Source of the DNA: Gammaproteobacteria bacterium
GTDB lineage: Bacteria > Pseudomonadota > Gammaproteobacteria > Pseudomonadales > Halieaceae
NCBI GenBank assembly: GCA_030433415.1
Contig: JAUIMF010000020.1
Coordinates: forward strand, 1 to 46,248
DNA length: 46,248 nt
Reading direction: 5' to 3'
Notes under the pieces: model-generated
Databases searched by the model: none
What the model was told of the DNA's origin: nothing
The model's input: only the letters and a program-made list of their open reading frames with translations
In this document: positions 26,088 to 35,981 of the stretch, piece after piece
Position numbering within the stretch: position 1 is the stretch's first letter
Layout: each line of letters begins with the position of its first letter
Translations under genes and position numbers: made by a program

Positions 26088-26897
26088 TCAGCGTTCTGCC
26101 TTGGCACGCTCCCAGAGCGCATCCAGGGCCTGCTCGTCGAGCTCCTCCAGTGCCGCTCCCGAGGAACGGGCGAGCTGCTCCATCGTACGAAAGCGCGTCT
26201 CGAACTTGCTGCTGGAACGGCGCAGGGCCGACTCGGCATCCAGTTTCAGATGCCGGGCAAGATTCACCAGGGTGAAGAGCACGTCGCCCAGCTCCTCCTC
26301 CACCGCCCCGGGATCCGCTATTTCGAGGGCCTCGCGCAATTCCCGGACTTCTTCATCCAGCTTGGCCAGCACCGGGCTCGCCTCGGGCCAGTCAAAACCG
26401 ACGCGAGCGGCGCGCTTTTGCAACTTCTGCGCCCGGGGCAGCGCCGGAAGACTCACAGGCACATCGTCCAACGCGCCATGTTGTGCTCGCCCGGCGCGTT
26501 CGCTGGCCTTGATCGCTTCCCAGCGTTCCTTTACTTCGCCAGTATCAGTGCGTCGCTCGACGATGCCTTCGATAGCGCCGTCGGCAAACACGTGGGGGTG
26601 GCGACGCAACAGCTTGGCGCACAATGACTGCACTACGGAAGAAAAATCAAAGCGGCCCTGTTCGCGCCCAAGCTGGGCATAGAAAACCACCTGAAAGAGC
26701 ACGTCACCCAACTCGTCGGCCACGTGCTCGTAATCGCCGGCCTCAATCGCCGCGGCGAGTTCGTAGCACTCTTCGAGCGTAGAGGGCACGATGCTCTGAA
26801 AATCCTGGGCAAGATCCCAGGGACAGCCGTGCTCTGGATCACGCAGGCGCTCCATGATGCGCAGCAGATCGACAAGGGTGTAATTAGTATCGGACAT
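26088..26897 (-). CDS. mazG: Nucleoside triphosphate pyrophosphohydrolase MazG
   Basis: A 269-residue enzyme that hydrolyses (d)NTPs to NMP and pyrophosphate and moderates ppGpp-linked stress. Two MazG domains are visible. The N-terminal one has DPEHGCPWDLAQDFQS and EECYELAAAIEAGDYEHVAD, then ELGDVLFQVVF; the C-terminal one has DEEVRELREALE, then EEELGDVLFTLVNLAR. Both carry the ExxE/ExxD metal ligands. It lies 27 bp after relA, the classical neighbour. Confidence 0.95.
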   Translation of the reverse strand: MSDTNYTLVDLLRIMERLRDPEHGCPWDLAQDFQSIVPSTLEECYELAAAIEAGDYEHVADELGDVLFQVVFYAQLGREQGRFDFSSVVQSLCAKLLRRHPHVFADGAIEGIVERRTDTGEVKERWEAIKASERAGRAQHGALDDVPVSLPALPRAQKLQKRAARVGFDWPEASPVLAKLDEEVRELREALEIADPGAVEEELGDVLFTLVNLARHLKLDAESALRRSSSKFETRFRTMEQLARSSGAALEELDEQALDALWERAKAER

Positions 26898-26924
26898 GGA
26901 ACGGTCCCTACAGGGCCAGGGCGC

Positions 26925-29159
26925 TCAACTACTCAGGCGCTGGGCAGATATGACGTTCTTCAGACGATTCAGGCGTTCCAACAGCTTCGAGAGTGAGCTG
27001 AGATCACCCACCTCCACCGTCAGGCGCATGGTGGCCGCATGGGTCTTGCGATTGGTCGACGTCTGAATCGCAAGCACATTGATATGGGCATTCGCGAACA
27101 TGGACGTCACATCGCGAAGCAGACCCTGGCGATCATAGGCCTCAATGGCAAGATCCACTTCGAAGCGTTCGCCTTCGGCCACGCCCCATTCCACGTCGAT
27201 GACGCGCTCGGGGGATTGTTCGGACAACTGCAGCAGGCGGGCGCAGTCGGCGCGATGAATACTCACGCCCCGTCCCTGGGTGATAAAGCCGGTGATCAGG
27301 TCACCGGGAACCGGCTTGCAGCAGCCCGCCATATTGGTCAGCAGGTTACCGACGCCCTGTACTTCGACCGCCGTGCCGCGGGCAGAGCCCGTGCCCCGCG
27401 TTACGCGCAGCTCCGGCTGCGGCTTGTCCCCGATGAGGGACTCCGCCGCCTTCACCACCTGGCCGGCGCTGAGGTCCCCCGCACCAACGGCGACGTAGAG
27501 ATCGTCAACGGTCTCCTGATCCAGCTCGGCGGCGATGCGCTTGTAGTCCAGACTGGTCAGGGCCAGGCGACGGAATTCCCGGTCCAGCAACTGACGCCCC
27601 GCCTCCATGTTGTCTTCACGGGCCTGGCTGCGGAACCAGGCCCGGACCTTGGTCCGCGCCCGCGCCGTGTTCAGGTATCCCATACCCGACTGCAACCAGT
27701 CGCGACGGGGCTGTCCCTCGCGGGCCGTAAGAATTTCCACGCGGTCGCCGGTCTGCAGCATATGCGTGAGCGGTACGATCTGTCCGTTGACCTTGGCACC
27801 GCGACAGCGGTGACCCACCTCGGTGTGCACGTGGTAGGCAAAGTCCAGGGGTGTCGCACCACTGGCCAGATTCACCACATCACCGCGCGGTGTGAACACG
27901 TAAACGCGATCCTGAACCAGCTGAAAATCGCTGGCATCTCCCACATCAAGGGCATCCCCGCTGTCTTCGTGCCAGTCAAGCACTTGACGCAGCCAATTGA
28001 TCTTTTCTTCGTAGGTAGAGGCTCCGCCGCGCTGGGAGTCGGATCCCTTGTAACGCCAGTGGGCGCACACGCCCAGCTCGGCCTCTTCATGCATCGCTTC
28101 AGTGCGAATCTGCACTTCGAGAATTTTGCCCTCGGGGCCAATCACTGCGGTGTGCAGGGACCGGTATCCGTTTTCTTTGGGGTTGGCGATGTAATCGTCG
28201 AATTCGTTGGGAATATTGCGCCACAGACCGTGCACCAGACCCAGCGTGGCATAACAGTCCTTGACCTCCGGCACGAGAATGCGGATAGCCCTGATGTCAT
28301 AGACCTGGGAAAAGCCAATGCCCTTGCGCTGCATTTTTCGCCAGATGCTGTAGATGTGCTTCGCGCGCCCACTGATCTGAAAGTCGATGCCGGCGGTCTT
28401 GAGCACACCACTGAGCTGATTACTGACCCGGGCAATGAAGCGATCCCGCTCCAGCCGCTTGCCGTCGAGCAGTCGCGCGATGCGCATGTAGGAATCGTTG
28501 TAGAGGTATCGGAACGACAGATCCTCGAGCTCCCATTTCAGGTGACCAATACCCAGACGATGGGCCAGCGGCGCGTAAACATAAAAGACATCACGGGCCA
28601 CGACCTCCCGGCGCTCTTCGTCTTTCTTGACCGCTCTGAGGGCACAGGTTCGCTCCGCCAGCTTAATCAGGGCGACGCGCACATCATCCACCAGATCCAC
28701 CAGCATCTTGCGAATGTTGTCGCGCTGCGCCTCTGCCTGCCCCAATACCACTTCGCTTTCGGGGTTACGCAGGTCTGCAATGCTGGCCATGCGCAGCACC
28801 GCTTCGATCAGCAGCGCCACCCGGGGAGCCCCCAGCGCTTCGATATCTGTCAGCGAGAGACGCTCCTCGCGCACGGCCCGGTACAACAGCCCCGCAATAA
28901 GACAGTCAATGCCTACGCGCAGCTCCGCGAGAATCTGGGCAGTCTCGACCCCCGCCCACTCACAGTCTGCCTCCTGCGCCCAGTCCCGCAAGTCGCGGCC
29001 GGGTCTGGATGAGCTGCCGCGCAGGATTTCGAGGGCTTTGGCCAGACGTCCGGTGTCCTCCTCACTGAGGGGAACGTGAAGTGAAAGCTGTGCGAGCCAG
29101 GCCGCCTCATCAAGTACGCCCTGTTCGTCGCGATAGCGCTGTTCTCGGACCTGTACCAT
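26925..29159 (-). CDS. relA: GTP pyrophosphokinase RelA
   Basis: A 744-residue ribosome-associated (p)ppGpp synthetase of normal length. The N-terminal hydrolase domain is degenerate: where bifunctional enzymes have the HD pair, residues 91-96 read LLYRAV. The synthetase domain carries GRAKHIYSIWRKMQRKG, YDIRAIRIL and NEFDDYIANPKENGYRS; the acidic EFDD is the mark of monofunctional RelA rather than SpoT. A TGS domain starts at VYVFTPRGDVVNL, followed by a zinc-finger-like region with MAGCCKPVPGD. The ACT domain is at the C-terminus. It lies between cysM and mazG; rlmD, which I recall between cysM and relA in Pseudomonas, is absent. Confidence 0.97.
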   Translation of the reverse strand: MVQVREQRYRDEQGVLDEAAWLAQLSLHVPLSEEDTGRLAKALEILRGSSSRPGRDLRDWAQEADCEWAGVETAQILAELRVGIDCLIAGLLYRAVREERLSLTDIEALGAPRVALLIEAVLRMASIADLRNPESEVVLGQAEAQRDNIRKMLVDLVDDVRVALIKLAERTCALRAVKKDEERREVVARDVFYVYAPLAHRLGIGHLKWELEDLSFRYLYNDSYMRIARLLDGKRLERDRFIARVSNQLSGVLKTAGIDFQISGRAKHIYSIWRKMQRKGIGFSQVYDIRAIRILVPEVKDCYATLGLVHGLWRNIPNEFDDYIANPKENGYRSLHTAVIGPEGKILEVQIRTEAMHEEAELGVCAHWRYKGSDSQRGGASTYEEKINWLRQVLDWHEDSGDALDVGDASDFQLVQDRVYVFTPRGDVVNLASGATPLDFAYHVHTEVGHRCRGAKVNGQIVPLTHMLQTGDRVEILTAREGQPRRDWLQSGMGYLNTARARTKVRAWFRSQAREDNMEAGRQLLDREFRRLALTSLDYKRIAAELDQETVDDLYVAVGAGDLSAGQVVKAAESLIGDKPQPELRVTRGTGSARGTAVEVQGVGNLLTNMAGCCKPVPGDLITGFITQGRGVSIHRADCARLLQLSEQSPERVIDVEWGVAEGERFEVDLAIEAYDRQGLLRDVTSMFANAHINVLAIQTSTNRKTHAATMRLTVEVGDLSSLSKLLERLNRLKNVISAQRLSS

Positions 29160-29162
29160 GAG

Positions 29163-30059
29163 TCAGGGAGCGTCGAACACGCCGGTAGAGAGGTAGCGAT
29201 CGCCGCGATCACAAATGATCGCCACAATCGTGGCATTCTCGACGTCGGCGCTCACACGCAGGGCGCCGGCAACGGCCCCACCAGCCGATACACCGCAGAA
29301 AATACCCTCTTGTCGCGCGAGATCGCGCATGGTTTTTTCGGCTTCGTCCTGGCTGATATCAAACACGCGATCCACCCTTGCCGGCTCGAAAATGCTTGGC
29401 AGGTACGCCTCGGGCCAGCGACGAATTCCTGGAATGCTCGCGCCTTCTGTGGGTTGCAGTCCGACGATCTCAATGGCCGGGTTGCGAGTTTTGAGATAGG
29501 CGGAGCAGCCCATGATCGTTCCCGTCGTACCCATCGAGCTGACAAAATGCGTCACCTGACCTCCGGTCTGGTCCCAGATTTCCGGGCCCGTGGTGCGATA
29601 GTGCGCCAGGGGATTGTCCGGATTGGCGAACTGGTCCAGCACCCGTCCCTCGCCACGCGCCGCCATGGCCTCGGCGAGATCCCGAGCACCCTCCATACCT
29701 TCTTCAGCGGTGACTTCGATCAGCTCGGCACCATAGGCGCGCATGGCCTGTTTGCGCTCACTGCTTGCGCTCGCCGGCATGATAAGGCGCATACGGTAAC
29801 CCCGGATCGCCGCCGCCATCGCCAGCGCGATGCCCGTATTGCCACTGGTCGCCTCGATGATGGTATCGCCGGGAGTGATGTCGCCTCGCGCCTCAGCCTC
29901 GGCGATCATGCTCATCGCGGGGCGGTCCTTGACCGAGCCCGCCGGGTTGTTGCCTTCGAGCTTGGCAAGAATCGTATTCGAAGTATTCCCGGGAAGCCGC
30001 TGCAGACGCACCAGCGGCGTCGCTCCGATGCAGGCTTCGATAGTGGGATAGTCAGGCAT
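29163..30059 (-). CDS. cysM: Cysteine synthase B
   Basis: A 298-residue PLP enzyme that makes cysteine from O-acetylserine and sulfide or thiosulfate. The cofactor lysine is in NNPAGSVKDRPA near residue 44, the substrate loop is EATSGNTGIALA, and the phosphate-binding loop is SSMGTTGTIMG. The short length and the GRVLDQFANPDNPLAHYRTT region fit CysM better than CysK. AAGGAG precedes the ATG at 30059. The relA ATG lies four bases below its stop. Confidence 0.95.
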   Translation of the reverse strand: MPDYPTIEACIGATPLVRLQRLPGNTSNTILAKLEGNNPAGSVKDRPAMSMIAEAEARGDITPGDTIIEATSGNTGIALAMAAAIRGYRMRLIMPASASSERKQAMRAYGAELIEVTAEEGMEGARDLAEAMAARGEGRVLDQFANPDNPLAHYRTTGPEIWDQTGGQVTHFVSSMGTTGTIMGCSAYLKTRNPAIEIVGLQPTEGASIPGIRRWPEAYLPSIFEPARVDRVFDISQDEAEKTMRDLARQEGIFCGVSAGGAVAGALRVSADVENATIVAIICDRGDRYLSTGVFDAP

Positions 30060-30113
30060 TACATGCTCCTTCGTTTCCCCGTACTAGCGGGTACTCGTAC
30101 AGGGGTCGCCACC

Positions 30114-30494
30114 TTATGCCAGCAGTACCGCGAATGCCACCGCATAGGCTCGCTCGTCCGACAGGGTCAGCAGCACCCGGGATGCACCGCGACGCTGCGC
30201 CAGCGCCCTCGCCCGGTGCGTGAGGTGCACCACGGGAGCGCCATTGCCATCGCTTTGTACTTCCATATCCTGCCAGCTGAGACTGCCACCGATGCCGGTA
30301 CCGAGGCATTTTGCGATCGCCTCCTTGGCCGCAAACCGTTTGGCCAGATAGCGCCAGGGCAGGTTTTGCCCGGCCATGATCGTGCGTTCCGCAGGGGTCA
30401 ATACCCGTTCGGCAAAACGCGTTCCGTGGCGATCCAGCGCGGCCTGCACGCGGTCAATCTCAACAAGATCCGTGCCAATGGCGACAACACTCAT
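30114..30494 (-). CDS. acpS: Holo-[acyl-carrier-protein] synthase
   Basis: A 126-residue phosphopantetheinyl transferase that activates ACP. Signature residues are IGTDLVEIDRVQAAL at residues 6-20 (metal-binding Asp) and RFAAKEAIAKCLGTG near residue 55 (Glu and Lys). Its ATG overlaps the recO stop by four bases. The pdxJ gene that commonly stands between recO and acpS in gammaproteobacteria is missing here. Confidence 0.95.
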   Translation of the reverse strand: MSVVAIGTDLVEIDRVQAALDRHGTRFAERVLTPAERTIMAGQNLPWRYLAKRFAAKEAIAKCLGTGIGGSLSWQDMEVQSDGNGAPVVHLTHRARALAQRRGASRVLLTLSDERAYAVAFAVLLA

Positions 30495-31231
30495 GATGCC
30501 GCGACCCTCCCTCTCCAGGAGCGAAACATTTCACGGCTACGCAGGGGACGCGGACCCAGATGCGGATGCAACAATACCCGTACCAGGCGCTTGGCCACCG
30601 GAGCAACGCTGCCCTCGAAGCGGCCGGAGGCGACCGCGAGCAATGCTTCACCGGAAAACCGGTCGCTGCCATCACCGTGCTCCCGCACCTCTTCTGCCAC
30701 GTAAAAGCCCTGCTCCGGAACCAGACGATAGTGATAATCACCGCGCAGGGGGACCCCACTGCCAGCCTCGCGAGTAAAGTCCACAGCGTAGCCAAGCTCG
30801 CGCAGCAGTTCGAACTCAAAACTGCGCAGGATGGGTTCAACATCGCCAGGCCCGCGATCTGATAGTTCACCCAACGCTGATCCGTAGGCCGTGAAGAGTG
30901 ATGACTGAGCCTGTCCGCGCTCCAGCAGCCTGAGTAACAGTTCATTGAGATAGAAGCCGCTCAGGAGCGCCTCACCGACCAATGGAGGTAAAGCGCCAGC
31001 ACCCTCGACACCGGTTAGCGCCGGAAGCTCACCGCGACCGCTGTAGCTCACCAGAAGTGGCTGAAAAGGCTGCAGCAATGCGCTGAGCGCACCGCCACGG
31101 CGGCGCCGGGCCATGCCCCTGGCCAGCACCGCCATACGGCCTTGCTCGGCACAGAAGAGTTCGGCGACCTCGGTATTGTCACGAAAGGGGCGGCGGTGCA
31201 GCAGATAGGCCGGTTGCAGGTGTACGCGCAC
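30491..31231 (-). CDS. recO: DNA repair protein RecO
   Basis: A 246-residue RecFOR-pathway protein that anneals single strands and loads RecA. The N-terminal OB-fold shows QPAYLLHRRPFRDNTEVAEL, LLVSYSGRGELPALTGVE, and FYLNELLLRLL follows in the helical part. The cysteine zinc site of some RecO proteins is not present, as is common in gammaproteobacteria. The start is a GTG at 31231. It is six bases downstream of era and overlaps acpS. Confidence 0.94.
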   Translation of the reverse strand: MRVHLQPAYLLHRRPFRDNTEVAELFCAEQGRMAVLARGMARRRRGGALSALLQPFQPLLVSYSGRGELPALTGVEGAGALPPLVGEALLSGFYLNELLLRLLERGQAQSSLFTAYGSALGELSDRGPGDVEPILRSFEFELLRELGYAVDFTREAGSGVPLRGDYHYRLVPEQGFYVAEEVREHGDGSDRFSGEALLAVASGRFEGSVAPVAKRLVRVLLHPHLGPRPLRSREMFRSWRGRVAAS

Positions 31232-31237
31232 TGCGCC

Positions 31238-32134
31238 TCACTTCCCGTCGTCGTAGCCCAGACTGCGCAGGGCGCGCTCGTCGTCTGCCCAGCCGGCGCG
31301 AACCTTCACCCACAGATTCAGCATGACCTTGCGTTCCAACATTCGCTCGAGGTCCTGGCGTGCTTCACTGCCAATCTGCCGGAGGCGACTACCACCCTGA
31401 CCGATGAGAATGCCTTTCTGTCCCTTGCGCTCGACCAGTATGAGGGCCGAAATATGCACGACCGCTTCTTTATCATCGTACTCTTCGATTTCTACTGTCG
31501 TGGCATAGGGAAGCTCATCCCCCAACTGGCGTGTAATCTTTTCGCGCACAATTTCTGCCACGATAAACCGCATGCTGCGATCCGTGAGCTCATCGTCGGC
31601 AAACAGATAGGGGCCTTCAGGCAGGCGGGCCGTGATTTCCTTTTCAAGCACCTCCAGCTTCTGGTCGCGCAGCGCCGAGAGCGGCACGATGGCTGCGAAG
31701 TCGCCCCGCTCCGACAACGACTGGAGCACCGGCAGGATCTGGTTGGGATTCTGTTCCAGGTCGACCTTGTTCACGGCCAGAATGACCGGCACCCCCGCCG
31801 CTTTCACGCCGCTGAGCACTCGCTCGTCGTCATCCCGCCACTCGCCCCGATCCACCACCATCACGATCAGGTCCACGCCATTCATGACCGAACCTGCGGC
31901 ACGATTCATGAAACGATTGAGGGCCCGTTCGCCGTCGCCATGAATACCGGGCGTATCGACGAACAGCATCTGCGCGGAGTCGGTGGTCTTGATACCAAGA
32001 ATCTGGTGGCGAGTCGTTTGGGGTTTGCGGGAGGTGATCGACAGCTTCTGCCCGAGCAGGTGATTAAGCAGCGTCGATTTGCCCACGTTGGGACGACCAA
32101 CAATGGCAATGTAACCGCAACGTTGTTCCGTCAT
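31238..32134 (-). CDS. era: GTPase Era
   Basis: A 298-residue GTPase that binds the 3' end of 16S rRNA during small-subunit maturation. The G motifs are GRPNVGKSTLLNHLLG (G1), TTRHQILG (G2 region), DTPGIHG (G3) and NKVDLE (G4). The C-terminal KH domain includes GQGGSRLRQIGSEARQDLE. It follows rnc by 26 bp in the usual rnc-era-recO order. Confidence 0.97.
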   Translation of the reverse strand: MTEQRCGYIAIVGRPNVGKSTLLNHLLGQKLSITSRKPQTTRHQILGIKTTDSAQMLFVDTPGIHGDGERALNRFMNRAAGSVMNGVDLIVMVVDRGEWRDDDERVLSGVKAAGVPVILAVNKVDLEQNPNQILPVLQSLSERGDFAAIVPLSALRDQKLEVLEKEITARLPEGPYLFADDELTDRSMRFIVAEIVREKITRQLGDELPYATTVEIEEYDDKEAVVHISALILVERKGQKGILIGQGGSRLRQIGSEARQDLERMLERKVMLNLWVKVRAGWADDERALRSLGYDDGK

Positions 32135-32160
32135 ACCCCTGTACCTACCTTGCGCAAGCT

Positions 32161-32835
32161 TCAGCCCTGGCCGAGGCTTTGCAAAACCAAACCTGCCGCG
32201 GCCTGCTCCGCCGCACGGCGACTGCGACCCTCAGCTTCGGCCCGCTCCGTACCATCTTCGAGTTCGCAGGCCACGCGAAAACTCCGATTGTGATCCTCGC
32301 CCCAGGCATCTACCAGACGATAGTGCGGCAATGGCCGATGGCGTCCCTGCAGGTACTCCTGAAGACGGGTTTTGGGATCCTTGCGTACCTGGTCCAGGCT
32401 CAAACTGTCCAGGCGCTCGCCAAAGATACGAAAGATCGCCTGGCGGCATGCTTCGACGCCCTGGTCCAGAACGATGGCACCCAGCAGCGCCTCCAGCGTG
32501 TCGGCAAGTACCGATGAGCGTTGCCGCACACCACTGTGGTTCTGTCCGGCGCCGACCAGCAGATGGTCCGCCAGCTCGATCTCTGCGGCGAGTTTCGCCA
32601 GCGCACTGCCCTTCACCAGCGACACACGCAACCGACTGAGTTGCCCCTCGTCGGCCTCGGGAAAACGCTCGTAGAGCGCCTCGCTGATCACGTAATCAAG
32701 CACCGCATCACCCAGAAATTCCAGGCGCTCGTTGTTTTCGCTACCGACGCTGCGGTGGGACAGAGCCTGCCTGAGCAAGGCGTCCTTTTGCAGGCGGCAG
32801 CCGAAATGCGCTTCAAGCCACCGTTGCGCGTTCAC
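32161..32835 (-). CDS. rnc: Ribonuclease III
   Basis: A 224-residue double-strand-specific endoribonuclease that processes rRNA and mRNA. The catalytic signature NERLEFLGDAVLDYVISEAL is at residues 35-54, with the second acidic cluster at DTLEALLGAIVLDQG near residue 115. A C-terminal dsRNA-binding domain begins at DPKTRLQEYLQG and ends at RRAAEQAAAGLVLQSLG. The start is a GTG at 32835, three bases after the DUF4845 stop. Confidence 0.97.
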   Translation of the reverse strand: MNAQRWLEAHFGCRLQKDALLRQALSHRSVGSENNERLEFLGDAVLDYVISEALYERFPEADEGQLSRLRVSLVKGSALAKLAAEIELADHLLVGAGQNHSGVRQRSSVLADTLEALLGAIVLDQGVEACRQAIFRIFGERLDSLSLDQVRKDPKTRLQEYLQGRHRPLPHYRLVDAWGEDHNRSFRVACELEDGTERAEAEGRSRRAAEQAAAGLVLQSLGQG

Positions 32836-32838
32836 GGC

Positions 32839-33225
32839 TCAGTCGCTGCGACGCTCGCCCGCGATGAACTCAAGATCGTCGTAGCGGACCACAGCGTCTA
32901 TCCGCCACACCAGGGGAATGCGGTCTTCGAAATTGGCGTTGATGTAGATGTCACCCTCGCGGCGGGTAATCTCCACATCGCGGTAGTGTATGCGCCGAAT
33001 CTGGTTGGTGTTGAAGTAGTCCGCCAGCTTGCGCCGTAGTGAAGAGATGTTGTCTTCGTCTTCGTTAAACTCTTCCGCCACCCGCGCCACCGTGTCACGA
33101 ATCGACAGATACTCGATATAGCCGGGGGCGATCTTGATGCCTGACATCACAAAGAAGCCGATCATCACGGCGATGGCGAGCATGGCAAGAATGCCCATGC
33201 CACGCTGATGCTTGAGAGATTTCAT
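32839..33225 (-). CDS. DUF4845 domain-containing membrane protein
   Basis: A 128-residue protein of unknown function found between lepB and rnc in many gammaproteobacteria, for example Pseudomonas. It has a basic N-terminus (MKSLKHQRGMG) and one hydrophobic segment, ILAMLAIAVMIGFFVMSGIK. The rest, with APGYIEYLSIRDTVARVAEE, faces the periplasm in the predicted orientation. The pseudopilin-like N-terminus is notable, but no prepilin cleavage site is certain. It follows lepB by 28 bp. Confidence 0.9.
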   Translation of the reverse strand: MKSLKHQRGMGILAMLAIAVMIGFFVMSGIKIAPGYIEYLSIRDTVARVAEEFNEDEDNISSLRRKLADYFNTNQIRRIHYRDVEITRREGDIYINANFEDRIPLVWRIDAVVRYDDLEFIAGERRSD

Positions 33226-33253
33226 GTGCTTCCTTCTCCGTTAGCAGCGGTAT

Positions 33254-34093
33254 TCAGTTGATGGCACCCACGCGGTCGAAGCTCGGAATGCTGAACAGCG
33301 AATCCCAGTGCATCCAGATCGCGAAGGCCTTACCCACTATATCCCGTTCGCTCACCTGCCCCCAAACACGGCTGTCGGAACTGTTGTCCCGATTGTCACC
33401 CATCATGAAGTAGTGTCCCGGCTTCACGGTTACAGTGAAATCACGACTCGGTCGCATCAGGTCCACCTGTTGCAGGTGATTCTGCTCTCCGAGCTGCGCC
33501 ATGCCTACCTGATAACGACTCTGGCCCTCTGGCATCACGGCCAAGGGCTCGAAAGGCACGTGCTCGCCGTTCACGTACAAGCGTTTACTGCGATAACTGA
33601 CCACGTCACCGGGCAGGCCGATGACCCGCTTGATGTAGTAGGTTTTGTTCATATGGGGCGGGAAGAACACCATCACGTCGCCGCGCTCGGGCTCGTTCAG
33701 ATTCAGTACCTTGGTGCGCAGCACGGGCAGGCGAATACCGTAGGTGAATTTGTTCACCAGAATATAATCCCCCACCTCCAGCGTCGGCACCATGGACGAG
33801 GATGGAATCTGGAATGGCTCCGCGATAAAACTGCGCAAAACGAAGACCACCGCCAGCACGGGAAAAAACGAGCGGGAGTACTCCACGAGTGTGGGTTCGC
33901 GCGGTAGCTCTTCGGCCAACCGCAGAAAGTTCTTGGCGTCCTCGCTACCCTCGTCACTCCACCCAGGATACTGCGCAGCAAGGGCGTCAAAACGGCGGCG
34001 GCGCGCCGGCGCCAGAAAGAGTCGGTCTCCCAGCCAGATAAGCCCGGTACCAAACACCAGCAGGACCAGGATCAGGGGAAAATCAAGGGACAC
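33254..34093 (-). CDS. lepB: Signal peptidase I
   Basis: A 279-residue membrane serine protease that cleaves Sec and Tat signal peptides. Two N-terminal membrane helices are visible (FPLILVLLVFGTGLIWLGD and, after a cytoplasmic loop, FFPVLAVVFVLRSFIAEPF). The catalytic Ser is in PSSSMVPTLEVGD and the Lys in TYYIKRVIGLPGD. Box E appears as YFMMGDNRDNSSDSR. The GTG start at 34093 has GGAGGTC upstream. It is 91 bp from lepA. Confidence 0.97.
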   Translation of the reverse strand: MSLDFPLILVLLVFGTGLIWLGDRLFLAPARRRRFDALAAQYPGWSDEGSEDAKNFLRLAEELPREPTLVEYSRSFFPVLAVVFVLRSFIAEPFQIPSSSMVPTLEVGDYILVNKFTYGIRLPVLRTKVLNLNEPERGDVMVFFPPHMNKTYYIKRVIGLPGDVVSYRSKRLYVNGEHVPFEPLAVMPEGQSRYQVGMAQLGEQNHLQQVDLMRPSRDFTVTVKPGHYFMMGDNRDNSSDSRVWGQVSERDIVGKAFAIWMHWDSLFSIPSFDRVGAIN

Positions 34094-34184
34094 AAACGAC
34101 CTCCAGTGGTCTGTCGGCGAGCCGCCCCGGGGGATGCTCGCGAATCAATCGTGTGCTGGCGCAGCAGATGGTCATCCCGCTAGC

Positions 34185-35981
34185 TTACTCCACCTTGAGC
34201 ACGGCCAAAAACGCCGACTGGGGAATCTCGACGCGCCCCACCTGTTTCATGCGTTTCTTACCGGCTTTCTGTTTTTCGAGGAGCTTGCGCTTGCGCGTCG
34301 CATCGCCGCCATAACATTTGGCGGTCACGTTCTTGCGCAGGGCTTTGACAGTTTGGCGGGCGACGATCTTGCCGCCCACAGCGGCCTGGATCGCCACGTC
34401 GAACATCTGGCGGGGAATCAGTTCTTTCATCTTCTCGGTGAGCTGGCGTCCGCGATGCTGCACGTGATCCCGGTGTACGATGATCGCCAGGGCATCCACC
34501 CGATCGCCGTTGATGAGCACATCCAGGCGGGACAGGTTGGCTTTTTCAAAGCGATCAAAGCCGTAGTCCAGCGACGCGTAGCCCCGGCTGACGGACTTCA
34601 GACGATCAAAGAAATCCAGCACCACGTCGGCCATGGGGATGTCGTAGACAAGCGAGACCTGCGACCCGAGGAACTGCATGTCCCGCTGTTCACCGCGCTT
34701 GTCCACACACAGGCTGATCACGTTGCCCAGATAATCCTGGGGCACGAGGATGTTGCAGCGGGCGATGGGCTCGCGCATCTCTTCGATTTCGCCGACATCG
34801 GGCAGCGCCGAAGGATTGTCCACGCTCACGACATCGCCGTTCTTTTTGACCACCTCGTACACAACGGTAGGCGCGGTGGTGATCAGATCCAGATCATATT
34901 CGCGCTCAAGACGCTCCTGAATGATCTCCATGTGCAGCATGCCAAGAAAGCCGCAACGAAAGCCGAACCCCAGCGCGTCCGACGTCTCGGGCTCGTAAAA
35001 CAGCGACGCGTCGTTGAGCGTGAGCTTGGCCAGCGCTTCGCGAAAATCCTCGTAGTCGTCGGACGAGACCGTGAAGATGCCCGCATAGACCTGGGGTTTG
35101 ACGGTCTTGAAGCCCGGCAGCGATGGCACCTCGGGCTGATTCGCATGGACCAGCGTATCGCCGACCGGCGCTCCCTGAATGTCTTTGATACCGGCGATGA
35201 CATAACCCACTTCACCGGCCTGCAGGCACTCGCGCTGCTCGCGTTTGGGGGTGAAGATGCCGACGCCATCCACCTGATGCTGCTTGCCCGTGGCCTTGGT
35301 GATGATACGGTCGCGGCGACGCAACACTCCCTGCTTGACGCGCACCAGTGACACCACGCCCAGATAGTTGTCGAACCAGCTGTCGATGATCAGGGCCTGC
35401 AGTGGTGCCTCCCGGTCCCCTTCGGGGGGTGGGATATGTTCGACCAGGTATTCCAGGGCGTCCTCGATGCCGAGACCGGATTTGGCGCTGACCAGACAGG
35501 CCTCCGTCGCATCGATGCCGATGATCTCTTCGATCTCCTGCCGCACGCGATCGGGGTCTGCCTGCGGCAGATCCATCTTGTTCAGGATCGGCAGCACTTC
35601 AAGACCCTGTTCGATGGCGGTGTAGCAGTTCGCGACGGACTGCGCCTCGACACCCTGCCCGGCGTCAACCACCAGCAGCGCGCCTTCGCAGGCAGACAGC
35701 GAGCGAGACACTTCGTACGAAAAATCCACGTGCCCCGGCGTGTCGATAAAATTCAGCTGGTAGGTCTCTCCGTCGCGAGCCTCGTAGTCCAGCGTCACAC
35801 TCTGAGCCTTGATCGTGATGCCCCGCTCGCGCTCGATATCCATGGAGTCGAGCACTTGCTCCTGCATTTCGCGGTCGCTCAGACCTCCGCAGTGCTGGAT
35901 AAAACGATCGGCCAGCGTCGACTTGCCATGGTCGATGTGGGCGATGATAGAGAAATTACGGATGTGACTGAGATCGCTCAA
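34185..35981 (-). CDS. lepA: Elongation factor 4 (LepA)
   Basis: A 598-residue translational GTPase that acts on stalled or initiating ribosomes. G1 is [14 protein letters not shown], with [12 protein letters not shown] (G2), [12 protein letters not shown] (G3) and [13 protein letters not shown] (G4). The C-terminal EF4-specific domain ends in [19 protein letters not shown]. The start is a TTG at 35981, which gives [11 protein letters not shown], the same N-terminus I recall for the Pseudomonas protein. A TACAAT box on the minus strand at 36072-36067 may belong to its promoter. Confidence 0.97.
   Translation of the reverse strand: MSDLSHIRNFSIIAHIDHGKSTLADRFIQHCGGLSDREMQEQVLDSMDIERERGITIKAQSVTLDYEARDGETYQLNFIDTPGHVDFSYEVSRSLSACEGALLVVDAGQGVEAQSVANCYTAIEQGLEVLPILNKMDLPQADPDRVRQEIEEIIGIDATEACLVSAKSGLGIEDALEYLVEHIPPPEGDREAPLQALIIDSWFDNYLGVVSLVRVKQGVLRRRDRIITKATGKQHQVDGVGIFTPKREQRECLQAGEVGYVIAGIKDIQGAPVGDTLVHANQPEVPSLPGFKTVKPQVYAGIFTVSSDDYEDFREALAKLTLNDASLFYEPETSDALGFGFRCGFLGMLHMEIIQERLEREYDLDLITTAPTVVYEVVKKNGDVVSVDNPSALPDVGEIEEMREPIARCNILVPQDYLGNVISLCVDKRGEQRDMQFLGSQVSLVYDIPMADVVLDFFDRLKSVSRGYASLDYGFDRFEKANLSRLDVLINGDRVDALAIIVHRDHVQHRGRQLTEKMKELIPRQMFDVAIQAAVGGKIVARQTVKALRKNVTAKCYGGDATRKRKLLEKQKAGKKRMKQVGRVEIPQSAFLAVLKVE

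Noticed and set aside
27039-29012. A 657-codon open frame on the plus strand, opposite relA
   Set aside because: It lies wholly antisense to a clear relA, has no recognisable domain and a His/Gln/Arg-rich low-quality composition. Long antisense frames are expected in GC-rich genes with this codon use.
29310-30704. A 464-codon plus-strand frame opposite cysM, acpS and recO
   Set aside because: It crosses three real genes and the gaps between them without any family signature.
33792-35351. A 519-codon plus-strand frame opposite lepB and lepA
   Set aside because: It spans parts of two well-conserved genes on the other strand and matches no family.
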